Assembly (NCBI GenBank): GCA_946533175.1
Contig: CAMNBS010000014.1
Span: 1-19,783 of the forward strand
Origin: an uncultured Clostridia bacterium
GTDB taxonomy: Bacteria; Bacillota_I; Bacilli_A; RF39; UBA660
Reading direction: 5' to 3'
DNA length: 19,783 nt
Shown here: in pieces, positions 8,280 through 16,507 of the stretch
Numbering within the stretch: the stretch's first letter is position 1
Layout of the letters: every line of letters begins with the position of its first letter
Made by a program: the position numbers and the translations under genes
The notes under the pieces: model-generated
Database searches by the model: none
The model's input: only the letters and a program-made list of their open reading frames with translations
Told to the model about the DNA's origin: nothing

Positions 8280-8308
8280 TTGACAATTTGTTTTCTTTTT
8301 TTTATAAT
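8280..8308 (+). promoter_or_regulatory. Perfect-consensus sigma-A promoter for a probably leaderless mRNA
   Basis: TTGACA (8280-8285), exactly 17 bp, TATAAT (8303-8308): both hexamers match consensus fully. The transcription start should fall at about 8314-8316, on or beside the ATG codons at 8313 and 8316. No Shine-Dalgarno sequence precedes them. Confidence 0.85.
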
Positions 8309-8312
8309 TTAG

Positions 8313-8885
8313 ATGATGTATATGAAAATATTAATAAATAATCAAGAAAATAAAATAATTATCAATAAATCAAAATTTATTGGATTTGTCAAAAAAGTTT
8401 ACACTAAAGAAGAAATAAAAACCTTTTTAGAAGAAACTAAAAAAGAATATCATGATGCTACCCATATATGTTATGCCTATATTTTAGATAACGAAAAAAA
8501 ATGTAGTGATGATAAAGAACCGGCTGGTACAGCTGGAAAGCCCATCTTAGAACTTTTAGAAAGAAATAACTTAAATTATATTTTAGCAATTGTTGTAAGA
8601 TATTTTGGTGGAATAAAATTAGGAAGTAATGGTCTAATAAAAGCCTATTCTACTACAATAAAAAATATTATTACTGATAATATCAAAGAAGAAGAAATTG
8701 CCTATATCATAAGAATAAATGAAGAATATCAAAATAGTGATAAAATTAATTATCTCTTAAAAGATACTATTATTTTAAAAAAAGAATATCATGATAAATT
8801 AATCATTGAAGCGATTGTTAAAGAAAAACTATTACCAACATTTAAAAATATATCTTATGAAAAAATCAAAAAAGTTATTGTTTAA
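8313..8885 (+). CDS. yigZ: YigZ/IMPACT (UPF0029) family protein
   Basis: 190-aa cytoplasmic protein of the YigZ/YvyE family. Eukaryotic IMPACT relatives affect translation control; the bacterial role is unclear. Seen: the family core ATHICYAY at about 49-56, 'DDKEPAGTAGKPIL' near 66-79 and VVRYFGGIKLG with 'GLIKAYS' near 94-113. Residues after about 125 match the position of the small C-terminal domain (DUF1949) of the family. It is somewhat shorter than the roughly 200-220-aa homologs. Start: ATG codons at 8313, 8316 and 8322 are all in frame. None has a ribosome site and the promoter fires almost on top of them, so a leaderless message starting at 8313 or 8316 is likely. It converges on C39-like peptidase B and shares a terminator with it. 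Confidence 0.9.
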   Translation: MMYMKILINNQENKIIINKSKFIGFVKKVYTKEEIKTFLEETKKEYHDATHICYAYILDNEKKCSDDKEPAGTAGKPILELLERNNLNYILAIVVRYFGGIKLGSNGLIKAYSTTIKNIITDNIKEEEIAYIIRINEEYQNSDKINYLLKDTIILKKEYHDKLIIEAIVKEKLLPTFKNISYEKIKKVIV

Positions 8886-8900
8886 ACTTTTTTGATTTTT
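8861..8900. terminator. Bidirectional terminator between convergent genes
   Basis: A perfect 14-bp inverted repeat (AAAAATCAAAAAAG at 8861-8874, its complement at 8887-8900) with a 12-nt loop contains the yigZ-like stop and touches the stop of peptidase B. The plus strand continues TTATTTTTT. The stem is almost all A-T, so its arms double as the T-runs for each direction. Confidence 0.75.
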
Positions 8901-10726
8901 TATTTTTTACTAATAACAGCAAAATACAAAGGTTCACCTTTAATTCTAAATTCTTCAATGCTTGACCATGTATTTACTTTACAAGTTTTCGCCATCGAAG
9001 TTGTGGTTTTAGACCAAGGATCAGAAACAAATATTTCATCATTATCATTAATTCCAATAATAGTTAAATAATGAGCTCCAGTACTATAACATCCACCCAG
9101 AACGTTAAAGACAATCAAATTTCCTTTACGCAATTCTGTTTTTAATATCTCAATACTGGCTTTTATTTTATTATAACTTTGAACTTTCAAACCTAATTTA
9201 TCAGCAACATACTCAATTCTCTCAAAAGTAGAGTAACCCCATACTCTCCCGTCAGGATATATTATCTCATTAATAAGGGTTGGTGGTGTATATACTTCAT
9301 TATTTTTGCTTTTCAACCCAAAACCAGCTGCAATAATAGCTAATGACGTTGGAAGACAACCATTTCTAGATACCGGACCAGGTCCATCACCAGTTGCTTG
9401 ATACGTTGTACTATAATCTTTTTGCTTATAGCATACAAATCCCTCTAGACAATTATAACCATTCACATCTTTAACGACTTTTAAAACAGTTTTATCAGTA
9501 CTTGAGCATTTAATCTTGGTACTATTATCAGCTTTATCAAAGATTTCGACTTGAATAGTAGGAAGACTATTACTATTAAACATTGATTCATATTCAAAGG
9601 TATTTTTATCACTTAATGCTTCATTAGTTCCAACATAATATTTATAATTTTTAATTCCACCACTATCTTTAGCATCAACCGAAACATTTAATATCATCTT
9701 TTTAAAAGTGGCGGTACAAGTTCCTACTGGAGCAATATCATCAATATTTTTAATAGTTATCGTTTTTTCTTGATAATTATCATTAACATCATATATTATA
9801 AAAGAATAATCTCCATTTTTAGTAACTTTATAATTAATACTAGTTGAATTATCTTTTTTATTATCTGGTAAAACAATATATTGATAACCCTTACCAGTTA
9901 TATTAATGGTTATAGTCTTTTCTTTTGATAAATGTTCATCATCATAATTAATTTTTAAATCATAATCAACAACATTGGGAATAACATGAACTATTCTTTG
10001 AACATAAGCATAATTACCTTTAGAATTAAAAACTGTATATTCAAGAAGATATTCTCCTAAAGTATTACCAATAACGCTACCTTTTACCAATACACGATTA
10101 GTTATATCACCATCTAAATAGTCACTAGCAACAAAACCAGGATCAGCAAATTCATTTTTATAATAATGATTAACAACCTTATCACCATTTAAGGTAATAG
10201 TTGGATAATTATTATTTATAGTACCATCAATATTTTTAGTTTTATCCGTTGTATATAGAACAACTTTTTTTATTAATTCACTGCCAACTCGATAATTAAC
10301 ATATGACAAACTATTATTGACTTTTTCAATATTATAGATTTCAATATTTTCATTGTTAATAAACTCTTCACCTTGATTTAAAATAACAATACTACTATAT
10401 GCAAAAGAATTATTATTGTTAACGACAGATTCATATTCATTACACTTTAAATAAGGTTTATATTGATAAGTATTATTATTAAGAGTTACTAATACACCAC
10501 TTCCTAAATAACAAGAATTAAAATCTTCACTCTTTAGTTTTTCTAAACCAATGAAAAAACTATTGGAATTAATACTATTTTCCTTAACATATTTTTTAGT
10601 TAAGGAAACGGCCTTTTCATCTAACGTTCTATTAGAATATTTCGACCACCAATAATAGCCAACTCCTCCTAATATACCAATTACAATAATAATTATGATT
10701 AATATTTTTACCCTTTTCATTTTCAT
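8900..10726 (-). CDS. Membrane-anchored C39-like cysteine peptidase with Ig-like domains (paralog B)
   Basis: Predicted 608-aa protein with the same architecture as the gene at 2579-4471. Seen: membrane segment at about 8-27, DUF5011-type Ig-like domain at about 175-249 ('FVASDYLDGDITN...GEYLLEYTVFNSKG'), a second beta domain, and a C-terminal C39-like papain-fold domain after the shared 'NCLEG' linker (426). Likely catalytic residues: Gln435, Cys457 (RNGCL), His552 (GAHYL), Asp569 (VSDPW). Cysteine pairs 72/95, 337/407 and 426/432 align with those of paralog A. The peptidase domain is predicted outside; the substrate is unknown. Start: the frame is open far upstream into rny, but the membrane segment and promoter place the start at the ATG at 10726 or 10720; GTGAT lies 4 nt before 10720. 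It follows rny but is separated by a terminator. Confidence 0.85.
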   Translation of the reverse strand: MKMKRVKILIIIIIVIGILGGVGYYWWSKYSNRTLDEKAVSLTKKYVKENSINSNSFFIGLEKLKSEDFNSCYLGSGVLVTLNNNTYQYKPYLKCNEYESVVNNNNSFAYSSIVILNQGEEFINNENIEIYNIEKVNNSLSYVNYRVGSELIKKVVLYTTDKTKNIDGTINNNYPTITLNGDKVVNHYYKNEFADPGFVASDYLDGDITNRVLVKGSVIGNTLGEYLLEYTVFNSKGNYAYVQRIVHVIPNVVDYDLKINYDDEHLSKEKTITINITGKGYQYIVLPDNKKDNSTSINYKVTKNGDYSFIIYDVNDNYQEKTITIKNIDDIAPVGTCTATFKKMILNVSVDAKDSGGIKNYKYYVGTNEALSDKNTFEYESMFNSNSLPTIQVEIFDKADNSTKIKCSSTDKTVLKVVKDVNGYNCLEGFVCYKQKDYSTTYQATGDGPGPVSRNGCLPTSLAIIAAGFGLKSKNNEVYTPPTLINEIIYPDGRVWGYSTFERIEYVADKLGLKVQSYNKIKASIEILKTELRKGNLIVFNVLGGCYSTGAHYLTIIGINDNDEIFVSDPWSKTTTSMAKTCKVNTWSSIEEFRIKGEPLYFAVISKK

Positions 10727-10735
10727 CACAATAAC

Positions 10736-10744
10736 ATCATAACA
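10736..10744 (-). promoter_or_regulatory. Possible extended -10 element for C39-like peptidase B
   Basis: Minus strand TGTTATGAT: TATGAT (10736-10741) with an extended TG. The position 17 bp upstream falls in the rny terminator and is not a recognisable -35. A start near 10729 would give a leader of 3-9 nt, in line with other genes here. Confidence 0.35.
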
Positions 10745-10752
10745 TAAAAAAG

Positions 10753-10783
10753 AAAAATATAGTAGTTTTTTTACTATATTTTT
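10753..10783 (-). terminator. Terminator of rny
   Basis: A perfect 12-bp stem (AAAAATATAGTA at 10753-10764 with its complement at 10772-10783) and 7-nt loop, starting at the rny stop codon. On the minus strand the 3' arm runs into TTTTTCTTTTTT, a good T-run. Confidence 0.8.
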
Positions 10784-12335
10784 ACTTAGCTTCTTCTTGA
10801 GCTCTTGTTTCACGAATAACTGTAACTTTAATTGTACCAGGATATTGCATTTCATTTTCAATTTTCTCTTTAATATCACGAGCAATTTTATAACTTGTTA
10901 AGTCATCAACTTCTTCTGGTTTAACAATAACTCTTAATTCACGACCAGCTTGAACTGCAAATGATCGATCAACACCTGGAATATCGACTGCAATTTTTTC
11001 TAATTGTTCAAGACGTTTAATATAATTTTCTAATGAATCATTTCTTGCTCCTGGACGAGATGCTGATAAGGCATCAGCAATAGCTACAATAACACTTATA
11101 ACACTTGTAGCATCTGTATCACCATGATGTGAAGCAATAGCATTAATTACTACACTATTTTCATGATATTTTTTAGCGATATCAACACCAATCTCTACAT
11201 GACTTCCTTCAACTTCATGATCAATAGCCTTACCAATATCATGCAAAAGTCCAGCACGTCGTGCCAACATCACATTTTCACCTAATTCACCAGCAATAAC
11301 CCCTGCTAAATGACCAACTTCAATCGAATGAACTAAAGCATTTTGTCCATAACTAGTTCTAAAATGTAATTTACCAATTATTTCCACTAAAGCAGGATCA
11401 ATTTTAGTTAAGCCAAGTTCAAATAATGCATTATTTCCATATTCAATAATTTTAGCATTTATCTCTTTGGCAGTTTTATCATACAATTCTTCAATTCTAG
11501 TTGGATGAATTCTTCCATCTTTAATCAAAGTTTCCAAAGTAACTCTCGCAATTTCTCGTCTTAAAGGATCAAAACTTGATATAACGACAGCTTCTGGTGT
11601 ATCATCAATAATTAAATCGACTCCCGTAATCGCTTCAATCGTTCGAATATTACGACCTTCACGACCAATAATTCTTCCTTTCATCTCTTCGTTTGGAAGA
11701 TTAACCACCGTCACGGTATCCTGACTCGCAATATCAGATGCATATCGTTGCATTGAACTAACTAGCATCTCTCTAGCCTTTTTATCACATTCTAATTTAG
11801 CCTCTGCTTCACGATCTTTAATATAACTTGCAATTTCTTTTGCCATGGCTTCTTTTACTTTTTCCATGACTTTTTCTTGAGCCTCTTCTTTACTTATACC
11901 TGAAATTTCATTCAATACTTTAATTTGTTCTTGTTTGATTTCTTCCACTTTTGCTCTTTCTTCTTGAATTGATGCTTGTTTACTAATTAATTTTGCTTCT
12001 CTTTCATCAAGAGATTCTTCACGTTTTTGAAATAATAAATCTCTTTTATCAATATTAGCTTCTCTTTGAGCTAATCTTCCTTCTGCATCTTTTATTTCTT
12101 GTTTACGTTCTTTAATCTCTTTATCTGCATCCATTTTCAAGCGATGGCATTCTTCCTTTGTTTCTAGAATACTATCGCGTTTACTTTTTTCTGCTTCTTT
12201 TCGAGCTTTTTCTAAAAGATTATCAGCCTTTTGTTTAGCATTATTCCCTTTTAGATAATTAATAAGTAGCATTATTGTAAATCCAATTACAACACCAACA
12301 ATAACGAGCAAAATGGAAAACAATGTTTTATCCAT
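10782..12335 (-). CDS. rny: Ribonuclease Y
   Basis: 517-aa membrane-bound endoribonuclease that starts bulk mRNA decay and processing in Gram-positives, often within a degradosome-like complex at the inner face of the membrane. Seen: N-terminal membrane helix at about 5-27, a long highly charged coiled coil at about 30-170, a KH RNA-binding domain around 207-270 with GRIIGREGRN at 220-229, and an HD domain at about 330-425 with His336, the catalytic His365-Asp366 pair (LLHDIGKA), His403-His404 and Asp421. Length is normal for the family. Start: ATG at 12335 with AAGGAG 5 nt upstream. It diverges from recU across 240 bp. The promoter is unclear; a CCATA-4-TATGG inverted repeat (12376-12389) lies in its leader region. 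Confidence 0.98.
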   Translation of the reverse strand: MDKTLFSILLVIVGVVIGFTIMLLINYLKGNNAKQKADNLLEKARKEAEKSKRDSILETKEECHRLKMDADKEIKERKQEIKDAEGRLAQREANIDKRDLLFQKREESLDEREAKLISKQASIQEERAKVEEIKQEQIKVLNEISGISKEEAQEKVMEKVKEAMAKEIASYIKDREAEAKLECDKKAREMLVSSMQRYASDIASQDTVTVVNLPNEEMKGRIIGREGRNIRTIEAITGVDLIIDDTPEAVVISSFDPLRREIARVTLETLIKDGRIHPTRIEELYDKTAKEINAKIIEYGNNALFELGLTKIDPALVEIIGKLHFRTSYGQNALVHSIEVGHLAGVIAGELGENVMLARRAGLLHDIGKAIDHEVEGSHVEIGVDIAKKYHENSVVINAIASHHGDTDATSVISVIVAIADALSASRPGARNDSLENYIKRLEQLEKIAVDIPGVDRSFAVQAGRELRVIVKPEEVDDLTSYKIARDIKEKIENEMQYPGTIKVTVIRETRAQEEAK

Positions 12336-12551
12336 TTTCTCTCCTTCTAGTATTTTTCTAATATTTTAGCAATCCCCATAATACTATGGTTTAGTACTAC
12401 GTTTATAATTTATCTATAACAATATATAAAACATAACATCTACCCTTATTTTAAGATTTTATTTATATCATGTCAATTATTTTTTATTATTTTGTTGACG
12501 CATTAGACACTTTATTTTAAAAAATAAGTAGCAAAAATATTACCAATATAG

Positions 12552-12557
12552 TATAAT
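12552..12557 (+). promoter_or_regulatory. -10 element for recU-PBP in the rny/recU gap
   Basis: A perfect TATAAT sits 7 nt before GGGTGA and 18 nt before the TTG start, but its -35 region is poor. A second candidate, TTGACG (12495-12500) with TAAAAA 17 bp on (12518-12523), lies upstream and would give a leader of about 45 nt. Apart from these and the inverted repeat at 12376-12389, I see nothing else in 12336-12575. Confidence 0.5.
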
Positions 12558-12575
12558 TTAATATGGGTGATTGAT

Positions 12576-13187
12576 TTGAATTATCCAAGTGGATTAAAAA
12601 AGAAATTAACAACAAAAAATGAAACATTAAACAAGAAAATCCAATATAAAAATCGTGGAATGGCTCTGGAAGATGATATCAATTTATCTAATCAATACTA
12701 TATTAATATAGAAAAAGCCTTTATTTATAAAAAACCAACACCAATAAAATTAGTTAAAGTTGATTATAAAAAAGGGAGAATTGACGAAGCTTATTTTGCA
12801 ATGCCATCAACAACTGATTATAACGGTATATATAATGAAAAATATATTGATTTTGAAGCTAAAGAAACCATCAATGAAAAAGGTTTTCCATTAGTAAATA
12901 TTCATAAACATCAAATACAACATTTAAGAAATATCCAAAAAGCAAAAGGGATATGCTTCTTAATAGTTAGATTCACTAGTAAAAATATAACATATTTATT
13001 AATGGCCAATGATTTTTTAGATTATATTGATAATCATAATAAATCAGTTATTCCTATAACCTATTTTCAAGAAAAGGGTTATGTAATTAAAGATAAATTT
13101 ATGCCAAGAATTGATTATTTAGAAATAATAGACAAAATGGAGTGTGAGAAAAATGAAAAAAAACGAAAAGAAAGAAAAGAAAAATAA
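12576..13187 (+). CDS. recU: Holliday junction resolvase RecU
   Basis: 203-aa cytoplasmic structure-specific nuclease that cleaves Holliday junctions in recombination repair and chromosome segregation of Firmicutes. Seen: NRGMALE near 26-32 at the start of the fold, 'STTDYNG' with Asp81, 'YIDFEAKET' with Glu94 and Lys96 (the PD-(D/E)xK-type active site), and 'HKHQIQHL' near 110-117, all in family order. Start: TTG at 12576 with GGGTGA 5 nt before it; a GTG at 12567 would leave no ribosome site and lies over that sequence. The Lys/Glu-rich C-terminus overlaps the PBP start by 35 nt, so translation is probably coupled. Recombination and wall genes are paired in the same way in the recU-ponA operon of Bacillus subtilis. 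Confidence 0.95.
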   Translation: MNYPSGLKKKLTTKNETLNKKIQYKNRGMALEDDINLSNQYYINIEKAFIYKKPTPIKLVKVDYKKGRIDEAYFAMPSTTDYNGIYNEKYIDFEAKETINEKGFPLVNIHKHQIQHLRNIQKAKGICFLIVRFTSKNITYLLMANDFLDYIDNHNKSVIPITYFQEKGYVIKDKFMPRIDYLEIIDKMECEKNEKKRKERKEK

Positions 13188-16020
13188 CAAGGAAAATTCA
13201 AAGAAAAAACTTGTTCTAAAATTTAATCCAATTAAATTAATTATTCCATTACTTATTTTATTGGGTGGACTTGGGGCATGTTATTATTTTCTTGGATTGA
13301 TAGAAACCGCTGTTTTAGCAGTGCTCCTTTTTATAGGAATAGTAATAGGATATTTTTTGGATAAACCAAAAACGAAAAGTAAAAAAAGAAAAGTTATAAA
13401 AATTATTTTAATTATTATGATGATTCTAGCCATTCTAATTCTTCTTGGGGCCTGTGCATTTATGATATATATTGTCAAAAATGCTCCAGATTTTAAACAA
13501 GAATTATTACGTGAAAAAGAATCAACAATTATGTATGATAGTTCTGGAAAAGAGTTTGCTAAGTTAGGAAAAGAAATTCGTGAAAATATCGAATATGATG
13601 ATTTAAGTGAAACCTTTATTGATGCCTTAATCGCTACCGAAGATTCAAGATTCTTTCAACATAATGGATTTGACTTAATGCGTTTTGTGAAAGCTGCTGC
13701 TGGTCAAGCTCTAGGACAAGGTGATGCTGGTGGTGGTTCAACTTTAACAATGCAATTATCTAAGAACACCTTTACTGACACCAATGCTTCGGGAATAAGA
13801 GGTATCATTCGTAAATTTACTGATATCTATATTTCAATATTCCAAATTGAAAGAAATTATACCAAAGAACAAATAATCGAGTTTTATGCCAACAACCATC
13901 CATTTACTGGAAGCGTCTTTGGAGTTCAAGAAGCCGCAAAACATTTCTTTAATAAAGATGCTAAGGATTTAAATATATCAGAAGCTGCTCTATTAGCTGG
14001 TATGTATCAAGCACCAAGTTCATACAACCCTTTTGATCATCCACAAGCTGCCTATAAACGTCGTAACACAGTTTTATATTTAATGGAACGTCATGGATAT
14101 ATCACCAATGAAGAAAGGAAAATTGCTCAAAGTATTCCAGTCGAAAGTTTATTAACAGATTCTTCTAAATTAACCAATGAATATCAAGCTTATATTGACT
14201 TAGTATGTCAAGAAGTAAAAGATAAATATGGCGTTGATCCTTATTCCGTTCCAATGCTTGTATATACTAATATGATCCGCTCAAATCAAGATGGAATTAA
14301 TAAAATAATGAATAATAAAAAAACAGGAACTTTTGCATGGAAAGATGACTATATGCAAGCTGGTGTAGCCGTAATTGATTCAACAAGTGGTAAAATATTA
14401 GCCATTGGAGCTGGTAGAAATAGATCCGGTGCAAAAAGTTTCAGTTTCGCCACTTTTGATGCTAAATCACAAAGACAAATTGGTTCTAGTGCTAAACCAC
14501 TTTTCGATTATGGTCCTGGAATGGAATATAATAATTGGTCAACTTATACATTATTTGTTGATGAACCATATACCTATTCGAATGGAAAAAAAATAAATAA
14601 CTGGGATGGAAATAATACTCATGGAACAATTACATTAAGAACCGCTTTGGTTGAATCATATAATATTCCTGCTTTAAAAGCCTTCCAACAAGTAGATAAT
14701 AAAAAAATTATTGAATATGTTACTGCTGTAGGCATTACGCCTGAAATAAGCAATGGTATGATTCATGAAGCACATGCGATTGGAGCTTTCACCGGAAGTA
14801 ATCCTCTTGCGATGGCTGGTGCATATCAAATATATAGTAATGGTGGATACTACTTTAAACCATATTCTGTTAGCAAAATCATTTTCCGTGATGATGCAAA
14901 TCAAGAACCAATTGAATACTCTTCACCAAAAGAAAAAGTTATAAGTGATTCAACATCCTATATGATTACCGATGTTTTAAAAGGTCTACCTGCTAAATCT
15001 CCAAATATGAGAAGCGGATTAGGAAAAGATTATTTTGCAGCTAAAACAGGTACAACAAATTATGATTCAGCTACTAAGTCAAAATACAAATTGTCTGGCA
15101 ATGCTGTTCGTGATTATTGGATTATGGGATATACTCATAACGTTGTCATTGGTATATGGATGGGTTATACTGAAATCAGTAATAAACATTATTTAAACTT
15201 CAGTAGTGATGGATGGAGAAGAAATACTTTACTTAACGAAGTAGCTAAAGTATGTTTTAAACACGATAAAGTAGATTTCGTTAGACCAAAATCAGTTGTA
15301 GCCTCAAAAGTAGAAAAAGGATCTAATCCACCAAAGCTACCAAGCGCAAGTACTCCAAGTGATCAAATTATAACTGAGTTATTCAAACGTGGTACTGAAC
15401 CAACCGAAACATCAACAAAATACTTAACAATAACAACCCCAACCAATTTAAGTGTTACTGACCATAAAACGTATGTTACCTTAAGCTGGAATGGTGTAAG
15501 TGATCCCGAATATGTTGAGAATGACACATTCGGATACTATATCTACTTTAACAATAAATTTATTAACTTTACCACAAATACAACATTTACTATTAGTGAT
15601 TTATCATCATATTATGGAACATATTCTGTTAAGGCCGGATATCGTAACACAACTAATTCCATAAGTGCAGCAGCGACATTTGAATTAAAAGCAAAAACAT
15701 ATAAACTATCCCTAAACGGACAAAGCTCTACTACTTATTATGTAGGTGAAAATATTGATAGTTCATTATATAACGGTGCAATAGTCAACTTAATATCTAG
15801 TGATGGATCAAATGTTACAAGTAAAGCCAATATTGCTATTACAATAACTGACAGTAATGGTAATAAAGTTTCATCAATTAATACTTCATCACCTAATACA
15901 TATAAAATTAGTTATCAGGTAACTTACGATAATTTTTCTGGTAATATATCAAATACAATTACAATCAAAGAAAAAGAGATTCCACAAGAACCTCCACAAA
16001 ACGAGGATGATACAAATTAG
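13153..16020 (+). CDS. ponA: Class A penicillin-binding protein with extra membrane helices and C-terminal Ig-like domains
   Basis: 955-aa bifunctional peptidoglycan synthase. Seen: very Lys-rich N-terminus, three hydrophobic helices (about 29-47, 50-68, 81-107) where most class A PBPs have one, then the GT51 glycosyltransferase domain with catalytic Glu163 in ATEDSRFFQH and GGSTLTMQLSKN near 194-205. The transpeptidase domain follows with Ser445-x-x-Lys448, Ser502-Tyr-Asn504 and Lys631-Thr-Gly633, all intact. After about 720 come a linker, a fibronectin III-like domain (about 758-848) and another Ig-like domain (about 849-938) with a Pro/Glu/Asp tail. Start: ATG at 13153, 10 nt from GGAG at 13139-13142; a GTG at 13144 is too close to that site. 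Second gene after recU. Confidence 0.95.
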   Translation: MKKNEKKEKKNNKENSKKKLVLKFNPIKLIIPLLILLGGLGACYYFLGLIETAVLAVLLFIGIVIGYFLDKPKTKSKKRKVIKIILIIMMILAILILLGACAFMIYIVKNAPDFKQELLREKESTIMYDSSGKEFAKLGKEIRENIEYDDLSETFIDALIATEDSRFFQHNGFDLMRFVKAAAGQALGQGDAGGGSTLTMQLSKNTFTDTNASGIRGIIRKFTDIYISIFQIERNYTKEQIIEFYANNHPFTGSVFGVQEAAKHFFNKDAKDLNISEAALLAGMYQAPSSYNPFDHPQAAYKRRNTVLYLMERHGYITNEERKIAQSIPVESLLTDSSKLTNEYQAYIDLVCQEVKDKYGVDPYSVPMLVYTNMIRSNQDGINKIMNNKKTGTFAWKDDYMQAGVAVIDSTSGKILAIGAGRNRSGAKSFSFATFDAKSQRQIGSSAKPLFDYGPGMEYNNWSTYTLFVDEPYTYSNGKKINNWDGNNTHGTITLRTALVESYNIPALKAFQQVDNKKIIEYVTAVGITPEISNGMIHEAHAIGAFTGSNPLAMAGAYQIYSNGGYYFKPYSVSKIIFRDDANQEPIEYSSPKEKVISDSTSYMITDVLKGLPAKSPNMRSGLGKDYFAAKTGTTNYDSATKSKYKLSGNAVRDYWIMGYTHNVVIGIWMGYTEISNKHYLNFSSDGWRRNTLLNEVAKVCFKHDKVDFVRPKSVVASKVEKGSNPPKLPSASTPSDQIITELFKRGTEPTETSTKYLTITTPTNLSVTDHKTYVTLSWNGVSDPEYVENDTFGYYIYFNNKFINFTTNTTFTISDLSSYYGTYSVKAGYRNTTNSISAAATFELKAKTYKLSLNGQSSTTYYVGENIDSSLYNGAIVNLISSDGSNVTSKANIAITITDSNGNKVSSINTSSPNTYKISYQVTYDNFSGNISNTITIKEKEIPQEPPQNEDDTN

Positions 16021-16034
16021 TATCATCCTTTTTA
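16004..16034 (+). terminator. Terminator of the recU-PBP operon
   Basis: A perfect 10-bp stem AGGATGATAC (16004-16013) and GTATCATCCT (16020-16029), 6-nt loop, followed by TTTTTATC. The PBP stop codon sits in the loop and base of the stem. Confidence 0.85.
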
Positions 16035-16039
16035 TCTAT

Positions 16040-16067
16040 AAAAAAAGTACTATTCTTTAGTACTTTT
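16040..16067 (-). terminator. Terminator of the nuclease/thioredoxin/PH gene group
   Basis: A perfect 10-bp stem (AAAAGTACTA 16043-16052, TAGTACTTTT 16058-16067) with a 5-nt loop, six bases past the stop of the minus-strand PH-domain gene. Its 3' side on the minus strand is seven T residues. It stands back to back with the plus-strand PBP terminator. Confidence 0.85.
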
Positions 16068-16072
16068 AATGA

Positions 16073-16507
16073 TTACTTTGATAAACTCTTAAGTCTTCTT
16101 TTATTATCAAGCATTATTTTATTAACCATTGTCTCAATTTCATCTAATGATTTCTTATCAAGATTAGATATAAAAATGTTTTCTTTAACAGTATCAATTT
16201 CTACACTTCCAAAAAATAATCCAGAACGAATCTTTAAATCATTAAATAACTCTGGAGTAACAGTAATAACAAAATAACCCCAAAATAATCTTTTCTGCCC
16301 TATAATCAATCTTTTATTAGTTAACGCTATTACAGAACTATCAAAAAACATCGACATTTGATCATTTCTTTGGCCACAAAAAGCATATAATACTTGTTCA
16401 TCCTTATCCAAAACATTCTCAACTACTTTAGCATGTTTTTTTAATCGAAAAACCAATGTTCCGGGATATCTCTTTTTAAATTTTAATACTCGGTTATATA
16501 TCGTCAT
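16073..16507 (-). CDS. Bacterial PH-domain protein
   Basis: 144-aa protein without a membrane segment. Residues about 28-130 read like the bacterial pleckstrin-homology family bPH_3 (YokE-like): 'LDKDEQVLYAFCG', then 'SVIALTNKRLIIGQKRLFWG', a hydrophobic strand, 'SGLFFGSVEID' and a final helix 'KKSLDEIETMVNKIM'. These domains are often small cytoplasmic proteins of unknown role. The start codon overlaps the stop of the upstream thioredoxin-like gene in an ATGA (16504-16507), so it is translated by coupling, and a functional link with that protein is inferred. The family call rests on the pattern alone. Confidence 0.8.
   Translation of the reverse strand: MTIYNRVLKFKKRYPGTLVFRLKKHAKVVENVLDKDEQVLYAFCGQRNDQMSMFFDSSVIALTNKRLIIGQKRLFWGYFVITVTPELFNDLKIRSGLFFGSVEIDTVKENIFISNLDKKSLDEIETMVNKIMLDNKRRLKSLSK

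Noticed and set aside
10727..10885. A longer N-terminus for C39-like peptidase B starting at 10885.
   Set aside because: It would overlap rny by more than 100 bp, run through the rny terminator, and has no ribosome site; the membrane helix starts after 10726.
13284..13478. Minus-strand frame within the PBP N-terminal region, and another at 14674-14904.
   Set aside because: Antisense to a fully supported PBP, without start signals.
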